Shown piece by piece: positions 1-9,900 of a stretch of 64,000 nucleotides of DNA. Below the pieces are notes generated by a model that was not told the DNA's origin, did not search any database, and saw only the letters and a program-made list of their open reading frames with translations. This stretch comes from Delphinapterus leucas (Eukaryota; Chordata; Mammalia; Artiodactyla; Monodontidae), in the NCBI RefSeq assembly GCF_002288925.2, contig NW_022098072.1, positions 24,071,296 through 24,135,295 of the forward strand, in the 5' to 3' direction. Both the position numbers and the translations under genes were made by a program. Each line of letters starts with the position of its first letter. Position 1 is the stretch's first letter.

Positions 1-716
1 TTTCTACGTTTTTTTTCCTGTAATTGATTTCTAATCTCATAGCGTTGGGGTCGGAAAAGATGCTTGATATGACTTCAATTTTCTTAAATTTACCGAGGCT
101 TGATTTGTGACCCAAGATGTGGTCTATCCTGGAGAATGTTCCATGTGCACTTGAGAAGAAAGTGTAATCTGCTGTTTTTGGATGGAATGTCCTGTAAATA
201 CCAATTAAATCTATCTGGTCTATTGTGTCATTTAAAGCTTGTGTTTCCTTATTAATTTTCTGTTTGGATGATCTGTCCATTGGTGTAAGTGAGGTGTTAA
301 AGTCCCCCACTATTATTGTGTTACTGTCAATTTCCTCTTTTATAGCTGTTAGCAATTGCCTTATGTATTGAGGTGCTCCTATATTGGGTGCATATATATT
401 TATAATTGTTATATCTTCTTCTTGGATTGATCCCTTGATCATTATGTAGTGTCTTTCCTTGTCTCTTGTAACATTCTTTGTTTTAAAGTCTATTTTTTCT
501 GATATGAGTATTGCTACTCCAGCTTTCTTGTGATTTCCTTTTGCATGGAATATGTTTTTCCATCCCCTCACTTTCAGTCTGTATGTGTCCCTAGGTCTGA
601 AGTGGGTTTCTTATAGACAGCATATATTACTGGTCTTGTTTTTGTATTCATTCAGCCAGTCTGTGTCTTTTGGTTGGAGCATTTGACCCATTTACATTCA
701 AGGTGATTGTCAACAT
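1..716 (-). pseudogene. L1 ORF2 remnant, endonuclease domain only
   Basis: The candidate start is the ATG at 714-716, giving MLTITLNVNG, followed by recognisable endonuclease wording: NAPTKRHRLAE, CLETHF-like, KAGVAILISDK, a GDFN motif near 298-318, and ending in SSIFSDPNAMRLE at the left edge. In active L1 the last motif is SDH, with a catalytic histidine. Here the codon at 47-49 reads CCC (Pro). Frame breaks occur, for example around 600-660. Reverse transcriptase and the Cys-rich tail are outside the window. It is non-functional as it stands. Confidence 0.85.
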
Positions 717-792
717 GTATGCTCCTATTACCATTTTCTTAATTGATTTGGGTTTGTTTTTGTGGATCTTTTTCTTCTCTTATGTTTCCCGC

Positions 793-1719
793 TTAGAGAA
801 GTTCCTGTAGCATTTGTTGTAAAGCTGGTTTGGTGGTGCTGAATTCTCTTAGCTTTTGCTTGTCTGTAAAGCTTTTGATTTCTCCATTGAATCTGAATGA
901 GATCCTTGCCAGGTAGAGTAATCTTGGTTGTAGGTTCTTCCCTTTCATCCCATTAAATATATCATGCCACTCCCTTCTGGCTTGTAGAGTTTCTTCTGAA
1001 AAATCAGCTGTTAAACTTATGGGAGTTCCCTTGTATGTTATTTGTCATTTTTCCCTTGTTGCTTTCAGTAATTTTTCTTGGTCTTTAATTTTTGTCAATT
1101 TGATTGCTATGTGTCTCGGCCTGTTTCTCCTTGGATTTATCCTGCCTGGGACTCTCTGTGCTTCCTGGACTTGGGTGGCGATTTCCTTTCCCATGTTAGG
1201 GAAATTTTCTACAATAATCTCTTCAAATATTTTCTCGGGTCCTTTCTCTGTCTCTCTTTTCTCCTTCTCGGACCCCCATAATGCAAATGTTGTTGCGTTT
1301 AATGTTGTCCCGGAGGTCTGTTAGGCTGTCTTCATTTTGCTTCATTCTTTATTCTGTTCCATGGCAGTGCATTACACCATTCTGTCTTCCAGGTCACTTA
1401 TCTGTTCTTCTGCCTCAGTTATTCTGCTATTGATTCCTTCTAGTGTATTTTTCATTTCAGTTATTGTATTGTTCATCTCTGTTTGTTTTTTCTTTAATTC
1501 TTCTAGTTGTTTGTTCTTTAATTCTTCTAGGTCTTTGTAACACATTTCTTGCATCTTCTCGATCTTTGCCTCCATTCTTTTTCCAAGGTCCTGGATCGTC
1601 TTCACTGTCATTATTCTGAATTCTTTTTCTGGAAGGTTGCCTATCTCCACTGCATTTAGTTGTTTTTCTGGGGTTTGATCTTGTTCCTTCATCTGGTACA
1701 AAGTCCTCTGCCTTTTCAT
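793..1719 (-). pseudogene. L1 ORF1 remnant (nucleic-acid-binding coiled-coil protein)
   Basis: In L1, ORF1p is the RNA-binding trimer that coats L1 RNA. The start is the ATG at 1717-1719 and gives MKRQRTLYQMKEQ, a typical N-terminus. It is followed by a heptad-rich coiled coil with KEFRIMTVKTIQDL and ending SRITEAEEQISDLEDRMV. A TAA stop follows directly after MV, at residue 116. The rest of the family sequence is still recognisable downstream but in shifted frames. Around 840-1010 there is wording like AETLQARREW and NGEIKSFTDKQKLREF, from the C-terminal domain, and the family stop is at 793-795. The span would hold about 309 codons, near normal length. It is a pseudogene. Confidence 0.88.
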
Positions 1720-1810
1720 TTTGTCTGTCTTTCTGTGAACGTGGTTTTCCTTCCACAGGCTGCAGAATTGTTGATGTGATTTCTTTTGTATTATGATTCC
1801 TACTCATCCT

Positions 1811-2480
1811 GTGTGATATGTTTAGGATTTAAGTTAAGACATGTTAAGTACTTCAAAATGGAGTTGTAGTGGCGAATGTGAACTTCCACGCTGGTTGTTT
1901 AGTCTTAGAGGGATAAACTAAGAATATTACTTTAGATAAGAAGTTTGATGGCCAAGTACATCTCTGGAACAGAAGGAGGAACTGATAGATTCGGGACCCC
2001 CTTTCCTGGGGTAACCTTTACTCCAAGAGACCACTGAGCAGAATGAGTTGAAGCCTGTTCTCTGAAGGACCCCACCCTGCCTGGCTGAGAGCCTGTTTTA
2101 TTGGATGCTGCTGCAGGCTTACCTGTGAGAGCCCAGGGCGACTTCCTGCTCACATTTGTCCCAAGATCCATTGCTGGACCAAAGACACCTGCTTGTGCTG
2201 AGATGCCTCCTTCCTGGCTTCTCCTTGGAGGGGCTTGTTAGTCCCGTATCCCTCCTTTGACTGACCTATGTTGTGGGCTAATTGTGTGCAATAAACTGGC
2301 TGATTCCTGAATTGAATATGGCTGGGTTTCCTTTATCTCCAATCCCAGGATTTTCACCTGGCCTCACCTCTGGGCCCCGAGACAAACACACTCATTTCTG
2401 TGTTCTCCTTGCAGCTGGCCTTACTCCTGACTCATACTCTGGGGCACCAACATCTCTATGACATGGTGGTGATTGATTTT
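1811..2480 (+). other. Possible old LTR-type repeat, unidentified
   Basis: No coding capacity. An AATAAA lies at about 2291 and is followed by a T/C-rich stretch, as in the R-U5 part of an LTR read on the plus strand. I could not name a family or find matching target duplications. It could equally be single-copy DNA. Confidence 0.25.
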
Positions 2481-2694
2481 TGGGTGTTGTCCAGAGAACT
2501 CCTTCCCCATGTGCCTGTCTTGAGAACTGTGGAGCAGACCTAAATGCTTGTGTCTATTTCACCTTGTCTTCCTTGGTGCCCTGGTGGTTGTCTTCCAGGA
2601 TTTTGCAGACTCACAGTCTGCCCTCAGCTTCCTTCCTCTCTTCACTGACCAGCTTCAATAACTGAAAGACAATGTGCAAAGTGCACCTCTGCTT

Positions 2695-2960
2695 TCTCTT
2701 TTAATAGAAAATTCCAAACATTTAGAGGACAGAATATTTAGAGGACAGAATAGCAAATCTTCATGTACTTATCACTCAGTTTCAACAATTATCAACAAAT
2801 GTCCAAAATCCTCATTGGATTACTTAAGAGCCAGTCTCACACATCATTTCATCCATGAATGCTCACTAAATATCTCTAAATGAAAAGCACTTAAGAAAAT
2901 TATGATACCATTATCATATATAAAATGTTAATGATTCCTTAATGTCATCAAACATCCAAT
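2695..2960 (-). mobile_element. Ancient L1 3'-UTR-like fragment
   Basis: The wording 'cttatcactcagtttcaaca' followed by 'attatcaac' is characteristic of the 3' UTR of old mammalian L1 (L1M), here in antisense. It is highly diverged. A 16-bp motif (tttagaggacagaata) is tandemly doubled at about 2720-2751. Subfamily is unknown and boundaries are loose. Confidence 0.45.
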
Positions 2961-3075
2961 CAGCATTCCCATTCTCCCTTCTGACTCAGCTCTGAGAGTT
3001 TCACTTTAAGTAGCGCCAGATATCCTAAGCTGGTCCAAGATTTATTTACCTAAATTATGGAGTCCCTGTACTTTC

Positions 3076-3415
3076 GTTTGTTGTTTTTTTAATGTGTTTT
3101 TAAAAAAATTAATTAATTAATCTATTTTTGGCTGCATTGTGTCTTCATTGCTGTGTGCAGGCTTTCTCTAGTTGTGGCAAGTGGGGGCTACTCTTTGTTG
3201 TGGTGCACGGGCTTCTCATTGTAGTGGCTTCTCTTGTTGAGGAGCATGGGCTCTAGGCACACAGGCTTCAGTAGTTGTGGCACCCAGGCTCAGTAGTTGT
3301 GGTGCACGAGCTTAGTTGCTCCACGGCATGTGGGATCTTCCCAGACCAGGGCTCGAACACATGTTCCCTGCATTGGCAGGCGGATTCTTAACCACTGCAC
3401 CACCAGGGAAGTCCC
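3076..3415 (-). mobile_element. CHR SINE, long form
   Basis: tRNA-derived SINE in antisense. The tRNA-like head with the pol III box region is at the right end (gccctggt-type B box near 3345-3356, head ending in gggaagtccc at 3415). The A/T-rich (TTAA)n tail is at the left. The matching 11-bp flanks CCTGTACTTTC (3065-3075 and 3418-3428) are the target-site duplication. The long form carries the extra middle section (gggctactctttgttgtgg...) that short copies lack. Confidence 0.9.
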
Positions 3416-3639
3416 TTCCTGTACTTTCTGTATCAAGGTTTCCAACCTCAAAACAGGAAGGCATTTTTTTTCTAGTTTTCTTAAGGAGCTTAAGAAAAAA
3501 ATCAGGACCCTCCTCACCAACCCCAACCCCTGCCCTGCCCCAGCCACTGTGTCAATCTAAAGCCTGCAAGGAGCACCTGGGATCCTGCCACAGTGACTGA
3601 GATGTAGCTTTTTTCAAGGGGACCAATGATCTTAAAGTT

Positions 3640-4010
3640 CCAACTTCTGGATTTGTATCCACCAGAGATATTTTTCACATTCTGATACTCGCTACCTTTT
3701 TAAAAACCAGATAATGAAAGCACATGGTACAATATTCAAAAAGGCACAGAGTGTAACTGTCTCAAGGCACTCTTGTCCCCACTTACCTCATTCTCCCCAC
3801 AAACAACTGTGGTTACCAATTGCTTGGGGGCTCTTCCAGAGGTATTCTATATGTATACGTATATATTTTACAAAAATGTTCATTTAGTACATACTTTGCT
3901 TTGCACCTTGCTTTTTTTCACTTGAGAGTATTTAAGGAGATTTACTTTAAATGGTCTTTTCCCAAGTCTCAGATAATGAGGGCTTCCCGTACTGTGTTTA
4001 TCAACTTAGC
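3640..4010 (-). mobile_element. Ancient L1 3'-UTR fragment
   Basis: Antisense old-L1 wording: 'acaactgtggttaccaatt', 'cttccagaggtattctatatg', 'tttgcaccttgctttttttc'. This order is typical of L1M 3' UTRs read backwards. It is diverged and has no target duplication left. Confidence 0.5.
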
Positions 4011-4139
4011 CAATTTTCTGAAAACAGTCCTCAATAAGATTTGTAAGTGTAACACTTCCTTTGTTTTTCCAGGAAGCCACTAATCCTTCTCACAATAAAA
4101 CCCATGGCACTGTGACTGCCATCAAAAAATTGCTAGAGT

Positions 4140-4965
4140 GTCTAATTACTACAAAATACCAGTAAAAACAGGCTGACCTCATGCCCCGTATCTTTCAAGT
4201 AAGAAATTATTTTTTAAGCATAGATAGTTAAAAAAATGATGTTTTGGTAAAATCCTTAGAAAAGGCTACAATGCCAGATTTATTGAAGGACGTGGATTGT
4301 GATCTCAGGTGATTCTCTGGAGACCTTAATGAAGGGTAAGAGCAGGAAGTTGGCAGTGATTTCTTAGAGAAAAAAGATGCTAATGCTTCACTTTACCAGG
4401 CTGTGAACATACAATCTGTGGCCAAAGGGGGAAGCCCAGTATTGGGCAGTGCTGGAGATCCTGAGCTAGGCTAACAGGGTCAGAAGCATAACAGGGGTGC
4501 AAGTTTATCATTAAAGGTGTTGATGTTTTTAAGACTTGGCTTGAGTGGAGAGTCCACAAAAGAAGGCAGAGGAGGAGGTGGACTTTGGCTTGTAAATAAT
4601 TAGCTCAGACCCAGATACTCCAGATAGCCTGAGAAGAGGAATTTTAATTTAATATATAAAGATTATTTTAAAGGTGTATTTACCCACTGTTTTTTCTGCA
4701 AGATGATGAACCAAAGAATAGAACTGAGATTATACTTTTCCCTGATTAAAATGGACCAGAGTCCTGGAAAGCTAATTATTACAAGTAGTTCTAGAAGGTC
4801 TTTATTGTTATTAATATACTGTTATTTATTTATTCATACATTTTATTGTACATGAAACGTATATCTTTTCTTCTTCAGACCTAGCACTTAAATCCAATGG
4901 TTGAGTTCTTGAGAAAAAAAAAAAATTCAGGTTTTAGAAACCACAAACAGACTTTGTCAAGTATC
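4140..4965. other. No recognisable feature
   Basis: Single-copy-looking AT-rich DNA without a long frame, a repeat I can name, or a tandem array. Confidence 0.5.
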
Positions 4966-4972
4966 TGTTCTA

Positions 4973-5186
4973 GGGCTTCCTTGGTGGCGCAGTGGTTGAG
5001 AGTCTGCCTGCCGATGCAGGGGACACGGGTTCGTGCCACGGTCTAGGAAGATCCCACATGCCGCGAAGCGGCTGGGCCCGTGAGCCACGGCCGCTGAGCC
5101 TGCGCGTCTGGAGCCTGTGCTCCGCAACGGGAGAGGCCACAACAGTGAGAGGCCCGCGTACTGCAAAAAAAAAAAAAAAAAAAAAA
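4973..5186 (+). mobile_element. CHR SINE, short form
   Basis: This copy is in sense orientation and shows the pol III promoter clearly. The A box TGGCGCAGTGG is at 4985-4995 and the B box GGTTCGTGCC at 5028-5037. The tRNA-like head is followed by the ...GGCCACAACAGTGAGAGG body and a 22-base poly-A tail (5165-5186). The target duplication TGTTCTA lies at 4966-4972 and 5189-5195. Head, body and a pure A tail at about 210 bp define the short form in this window. Confidence 0.95.
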
Positions 5187-5410
5187 TTTGTTCTACTCAG
5201 AAGCATAAACACTTCTCATCAAGAGTTTTTAAGTTCAAAATAGGTTATATCTCCTTAATGTTACAAATTGAGGCAGATTAAATACATAAACCCTTACCAA
5301 TGATTGCCATATATTTTTCTAAAAACATTTACTTTGTGCTTCTCATAACCACTGAAGCTCCATTTAAGCTCATTTTTTTGTTTTTTGATGAAGATGGCAG
5401 AGATGAACCA

Positions 5411-5503
5411 ATGACATCTGAACTTCACAAAGTGTGGCAGAGTTTAAAAAATAAAGTGGTGTGTCCCATTTGTCTAGATTATTTTTCTGAACATCCGTAT
5501 TAA
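5411..5503 (+). pseudogene. Possible RING-finger (TRIM-like) N-terminal scrap
   Basis: The frame reads MTSELHKVWQSLKNKVV, then CPICLDYFSEHPY, then a stop. A leading helix followed by CPICLDYF is how RING domains of TRIM-type ubiquitin ligases begin, where the two Cys bind the first zinc. The next expected elements (the Cys-x-His-x-Phe-Cys stretch) are absent: the frame stops 11 residues after the first Cys. There is no neighbouring exon that I can see. It could be a tiny relic of a TRIM-like gene or retrocopy, or a coincidence of about 12 residues. Confidence 0.25.
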
Positions 5504-5542
5504 AAATACAGATCTGTGTAGTGATGATAAATGATCGGCTAA

Positions 5543-5563
5543 TGACTGGCTGTTAGCCAGTCA
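5543..5563. other. Perfect 9-bp hairpin
   Basis: TGACTGGCT, a GTT loop, then AGCCAGTCA. It sits just after the RING-like scrap in otherwise unremarkable DNA. No run of T follows, and no function is inferred. Confidence 0.6.
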
Positions 5564-5569
5564 CTCGTC

Positions 5570-6583
5570 TCTTCATCAGCACTGTGCTGAAAATAATGAT
5601 TCCTTCTTTCTGGTCCTCATTTCTTTATTGGCAATTATACCCTCCCCTCTCCCACCATAAATGCAGGTCTGTGACATCAAAGAATTTCTACCCTCACGTC
5701 TTGCTTCTTGGTAATCTAAATATATCTCAGGTGTGTACAAAGGCTTCTGGTTCAAGTTCATGGGCCCAGAGCACATGTTACCTTCCCTTGGAATGACAAG
5801 AAGGAGGTACCAAGAGGTGCAATTTGTAAGAAATTTGAGAACGGGGAGCTGGAAACTGATGAAATAAAATTTATATTTTATAGCAAGACAAGAAAAATTT
5901 AAACATGTAATTTTACTCTGCCAGTTTGGACCTCCTCCCTCCCCTTTAGTGTGTATTGTGCATCTGGATTAACCAGACCTCCTTAGGACATAATCTTCCT
6001 ACTTAATCTTGTAAGGGGCCATTAGGGTTATAATCCTCAGGTTGGCTCAAATAAAATTTTCCATTTTTTTCTTAGATTGACTACTGACTAATTTTGTTAA
6101 CATATGCATGATATAGCCAGCAGGATATTAGAGATACCCACCAGAGGACACCTGGTGTCTACTCCCAACTGGCACTGAGTACCAGCACGGGCCCTGTTGA
6201 ACCCCACCGGCTTCTTAGTACTCCTCAGGTGTTCCAGAGAGTTTTCCTGATATCTGGATCTCATTGCTTTTAAGTGATGAATTTTATTTGAGCTGTTTTC
6301 ACTTAAGACTTAGAGTTTTAAGGGGCACCGGTACATTTCCTAGGCAGGGACCTAGGGGGATCTGGGCAGGAGGCCCAGGGAAGTATAAATGGTTGGGTTT
6401 TTGTTAAATTTACCTTAAATTGAAAAAAAAAACAGTTAATATATGGTCTAAACAAACCTTTTGCTAGGGAAATGAGACTGGATTATTCAGTTCTGAAGAA
6501 CAAGAGACATTTGCTCCGTCTGGCCACAGGGTGTTCTCAGGTGACTGAGAACCTACTAGAAGTGTCTGAGGATCAATCCTCGT
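5570..6583. other. Unidentified stretch, possibly LTR/ERV remnant
   Basis: No coding frame. AATAAA at 6050-6055 sits in an LTR-like context (ctcaaataaaattttccat). Some of the sequence here and at 7925-8580 may be one old element split by the L1 at 6598-7910. I could not confirm a family or paired LTR ends. Confidence 0.2.
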
Positions 6584-6597
6584 GACATGCAGTGGTT

Positions 6598-7910
6598 CCT
6601 TTTTTTTTTTTTTTAATTTTATTGAAGTATAGTTGAGTTACAATGTGTTTAATTCCTGCTGTACAGCAAAGTGACTGAGTTATACATATATATATTCTTT
6701 TCATATTCTTTTCCATTATGGTTTATCACAGGTTATTAAATATAGTTCCCTGTGCTATACAGTAGGACCTTGTTGTTTAGCCATCCTATATATAATAGTG
6801 TGCATCTGCTAATCCCAAACTCCCAGTCCTTTCCTCCCCCGCTCGCCCTCCCCCTTGGCAACCACAAGTCTGTTCTCTATATCTGTAAGTCTGTTTTTGT
6901 TTCATTTGTGTCATATTTTAGATTCCACATATAAGTGATATCATATGGTATTTGTCTTTCTCTTTCTGACTTACTTCACTTGGTGTGATAATCTCTCGGT
7001 CTATCCATGTTGCTGCAAATGGCATTATTTCATTCTTTTTAATGGCTGAGTAGTATTCCATTGTATATATGTACATCTTCTTTATCCATTCCTCTGTCAA
7101 TGGAAATTTAGGTTGTTTCCATGTCTTGTCTGTTGTAAATAGTGCTGCTATGAACATAGGGGTGCATGTATCTTTTCAAATTACAGTTTTGGGTATATAC
7201 CCAGGAGTGGGATTGCTGGATCATGTGGCAAATCTATTTTTATTTTTTGAGGAACCTCCATACTGTTTTCCATAGGGGCTGCACCAATTTACATCCCTGC
7301 CAACAGTGTAAGAGGGTTCCCTTCTCTCCACACCGTCTTCAGCATTTGTTATTTGTAGACTTTTTAATGATGGCAATTCTGACTGGTGTAAGCTGGTACC
7401 TCATTGTAGTTTTGACTTGCATTTCTCTAATAATTAGCAACGATTAGCATCTTTTCATGTGCATACTTGGCCATCTGTGTGTCTTCTTAGGAGAAATGTC
7501 TATTTAAGTCTTCTGCCCATTTTTTGATTGGGTTGTTTGTTTTTTTGTTATTGAATTGTAGGAGCTGTTTGTATATTTTGGAAATTGAGCCCTTGTTGGC
7601 TGCATCATTTGAAAATATTTTCTCCCAGTCCATAGGATGTCTTTTTGTTTTGTTTATGTTTTCTTTGCTGTGCAAAAGCTTATAAATTTGATTAGTTCCC
7701 ATTTGTTATTTTGGCTGACCTAAGAAAACATTGGTATGATTTATGTCAGAGAAAGTATTGCCTATGTTCTCTTCTAGGAGTTTTATTGTGTCTTGTCTTA
7801 CATTTAAGTCTAAGACATTTTGAGTTTACTTTTGTGTATGGTGTGAGGGTGTGTTCTAGCTTCACTGATTTACATGTGGCTGCCCAACTTTCCCAACACC
7901 ACTTGCTGAA
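6598..7910 (-). mobile_element. 5'-truncated L1 (ORF2 C-terminus and 3' UTR)
   Basis: Antisense L1. The poly-A tail appears as the T run at about 6600-6614, then comes the 3' UTR, then ORF2 coding sequence to about 7910, where the copy is truncated. Diverged flanks GACATGCAGTGGTT (6584-6597) and GATGTGCAGTGTTT (7911-7924) look like an aged target duplication (11 of 14 match). The truncation and decay are typical of a dead L1 copy. Confidence 0.9.
6918..7702 (-). pseudogene. L1 ORF2 C-terminal remnant
   Basis: Two antisense frames together cover the ORF2 tail. 7487-7702 contains [20 protein letters not shown], and 6918-7157 contains [13 protein letters not shown] and EEWIKKMYIYTMEYYSAIKK. Between them the Cys-rich segment is in broken frames. 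Reverse transcriptase and endonuclease are missing because of 5' truncation. Confidence 0.85.
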
Positions 7911-7924
7911 GATGTGCAGTGTTT

Positions 7925-8583
7925 CTATAGGGGAATCCCACTACAACTATTCAGTAAATACTGCTCTTCCAGGGATACAGGAGATAAGTCCTGATCATCC
8001 AGTCCTCTGAGCACTGTCAGAGGGAGTTCTGGACTGTTGGAGGGAGAAACTGAGCCATGTAAAAGAGCTGAACCAACCCAAGGGTAACTCCTTGGGGAGC
8101 TAGACTCAGAAGCAGCATACATGCGATCCACCACACTGTCCTCAGAAAGTTCAGATCATATCTCATATCTGAATTAGACTACCAAATTAATCATGGGAAA
8201 TTGTGTCTCAAAGGCTGAGCAGCTCCCGGATGGACAGCCACCTATGGGGACACCAGCTGGGTTTATATATGGTAGCATGAGCTTACTTAATTGGGAATTA
8301 AAGGAAATCTCGCCCTGAAATGGCTAAGATGGGGCTCTGTTTTTTTGGCTTTCAAAAACTGATTTTTACAAGTGCAGTTAAGGCTGGCGGAAGGTAAGTT
8401 CCTACCATGTCAGTCAGCCTCCTGGATCCTTGCCTGTATGGTCTACTGGAAATAAGAGTGGTAAGAGTTGTTTACTCTTTTCTAAAATAGGCTAGCTGGA
8501 GCAAATATTTGTAGGGCTAGCTCCTTGGATCCTTTGAATTGGAAAGACTTCTAAATCGGTAACAAATTTTGGAGAGCTCCAAC
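7925..8583. other. Unidentified stretch
   Basis: No frame or named repeat. It may continue the possible old LTR-type element seen left of the L1 at 6598-7910. Confidence 0.3.
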
Positions 8584-8796
8584 TTTTTTTTTTTCTTTTT
8601 TTTTGCGGTACGCTGGCCTCTCACTGTTGTGGCCTCTCCCGCCGCGGAGCACAGGCTCCGGACGCGCAGGCTCAGCGGCCATGGCTCACGAGCCCAGCCG
8701 CTCCGTGGCATGTGGGATCTTCCCAGACCGGGGCACAAACCCGTGTCCCCTGCATCGGCAGGCGGACTCTCAACCACTGTGCCACCAGGGAAGCCC
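8584..8796 (-). mobile_element. CHR SINE, short form
   Basis: Antisense copy. The poly-A tail is seen as T runs at 8584-8604, interrupted by one C, and the body and tRNA-like head end in gggaagccc at 8796. No clear target duplication was found. Confidence 0.93.
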
Positions 8797-8848
8797 TGTT
8801 GTTTGTTTTAATGTGCATTTATTTGTCACTGAGTTTGAACTTTGTCAT

Positions 8849-9033
8849 ACTTTTTTTATTGCAGTATGGTTGATGTTTAATATTATATGGGTTTTAGGTG
8901 TACAACATAGTGATTCACAATTCTTAAAGGTTATATTCCATTTATAGTTATTATAAAATATTGGTTATATTCCCCATGTTATACAATATATCCTTGTAGC
9001 TTATTTATTTTACACATAGTAGTTTGTATTTTA
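8849..9033 (-). mobile_element. L1 3'-UTR fragment
   Basis: Antisense L1 3' end. The signature order is a poly-T start, 'gtatggttgatgtttaa', 'aggtgtacaacatagtgatt', then 'atgttatacaatatatcctt'. It matches other L1 3' UTRs in this window (compare 29654 onward) but is more diverged. Confidence 0.7.
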
Positions 9034-9169
9034 TTACATCAAAATTAGTTATCTGGCCATTCACAACTGCAATGCAGTCTGGAAGGTGTGCACTTTCAGC
9101 TTTCCAGTCAGCGCTTAATGACAGACAATAAAGGATGCCATTGACAAATTTGGGAAATAGTGATATTTC

Positions 9170-9900
9170 AGGAGAAGATCTATAGAATATTTAGGACTAA
9201 GAATTAATATCTTTGTTAAAACAGGATAAATTCCTATAGGAAGCAAGAAAAAGAAACTATAGAAAAATGGCAAAGATTATGATTAAGAGATACCCTAATA
9301 GTTAAAAATATACAGAGATGAGATGTTAACCTCACAATAATCAACAAAACACAAATTAAAAGTCTGAGATAGTGTTTACAGAAGAGCAAAATATAAAAAG
9401 GAGGATATCAAGTGCTGCTGAGGATGTGGGGAGGTGGAGAGTTTGGCCCTGCTGGGGAGTGCGTAGACGGTATGGTCACTTTGAAAGCAATAAAGTAATA
9501 ACCTAATGGAATTAAGTAATTACCATATAGACTTTCAACACTAGGGAACCCTCACAATGGTGCACCATGAGGTTTTTATGAAGATGTTTAACACAGCATT
9601 ATTTGTGGTAGCAAAAAAAAAAAAGGGAATAATTGGGTCGAATTATTGACCTGTACACAGCAGTCACAAGGAATAACCCAAGCAGACATTTAGCCACATG
9701 GATAGATCTCTAAAATATAATTTTTGTAGTCCTATACTGTTTATGTAAGTTAAACATACCCAAGCAGTAATATTTGTATTTTAAAGATTCTCACACATAC
9801 GTATACGAATAAAAATATTGAAGTTGGATTGAAAGTACAAATATTACATACTTTAGGTTGGAAGCATATGGAGGGGGAGAGAAATTGGATTATATGGGAT
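9170..9900 (+). mobile_element. Ancient L1 ORF2-end and 3'-UTR fragment
   Basis: Sense-strand, highly diverged L1 wording: 'gaggatgtggggaggtggag', 'ggtatggtcactttgaaa', 'aacacagcattatttgtggt', and 'ccacatggatagatctct'. These occur in the order found at the end of L1 ORF2. The frame is destroyed. Confidence 0.55.

Larger units (their letters stand above)
1..1807 (-). mobile_element. 5' half of a decayed LINE-1 (L1), running off the left edge
   Basis: Read on the minus strand this is a LINE-1 in the order pre-ORF1 leader (about 1720-1807), ORF1 (793-1719), a 76-bp spacer (717-792) and the start of ORF2 (1-716). The layout is the normal mammalian one, and the wording is that of cetartiodactyl L1. 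It extends into ORF1 and its leader, unlike the other L1 pieces here, which are 3' fragments. The rest of ORF2 lies outside the window. Both ORFs are damaged, so it cannot mobilise itself. The right-hand boundary is approximate because no target duplication was found. Confidence 0.9.

Noticed and set aside
4985..5037. Possible tRNA gene from A and B boxes
   Set aside because: The boxes belong to the tRNA-derived SINE head. There is no anticodon arm or 3' end able to form a tRNA.
4957..5166. A family of similar peptides (AGSAAMAHGPSRSAACGIFP and the like) at many places, which at first looks like a multigene family
   Set aside because: They are translations of the CHR SINE in both strands, and recur wherever the SINE does (8.6, 26.2, 37.7, 41.1 and 44.7 kb).
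5570..8583. A complete endogenous retrovirus around the L1 at 6598-7910
   Set aside because: Only LTR-like hints (AATAAA context). I found no paired LTRs, primer-binding site or gag/pol wording, so it is listed as unidentified.
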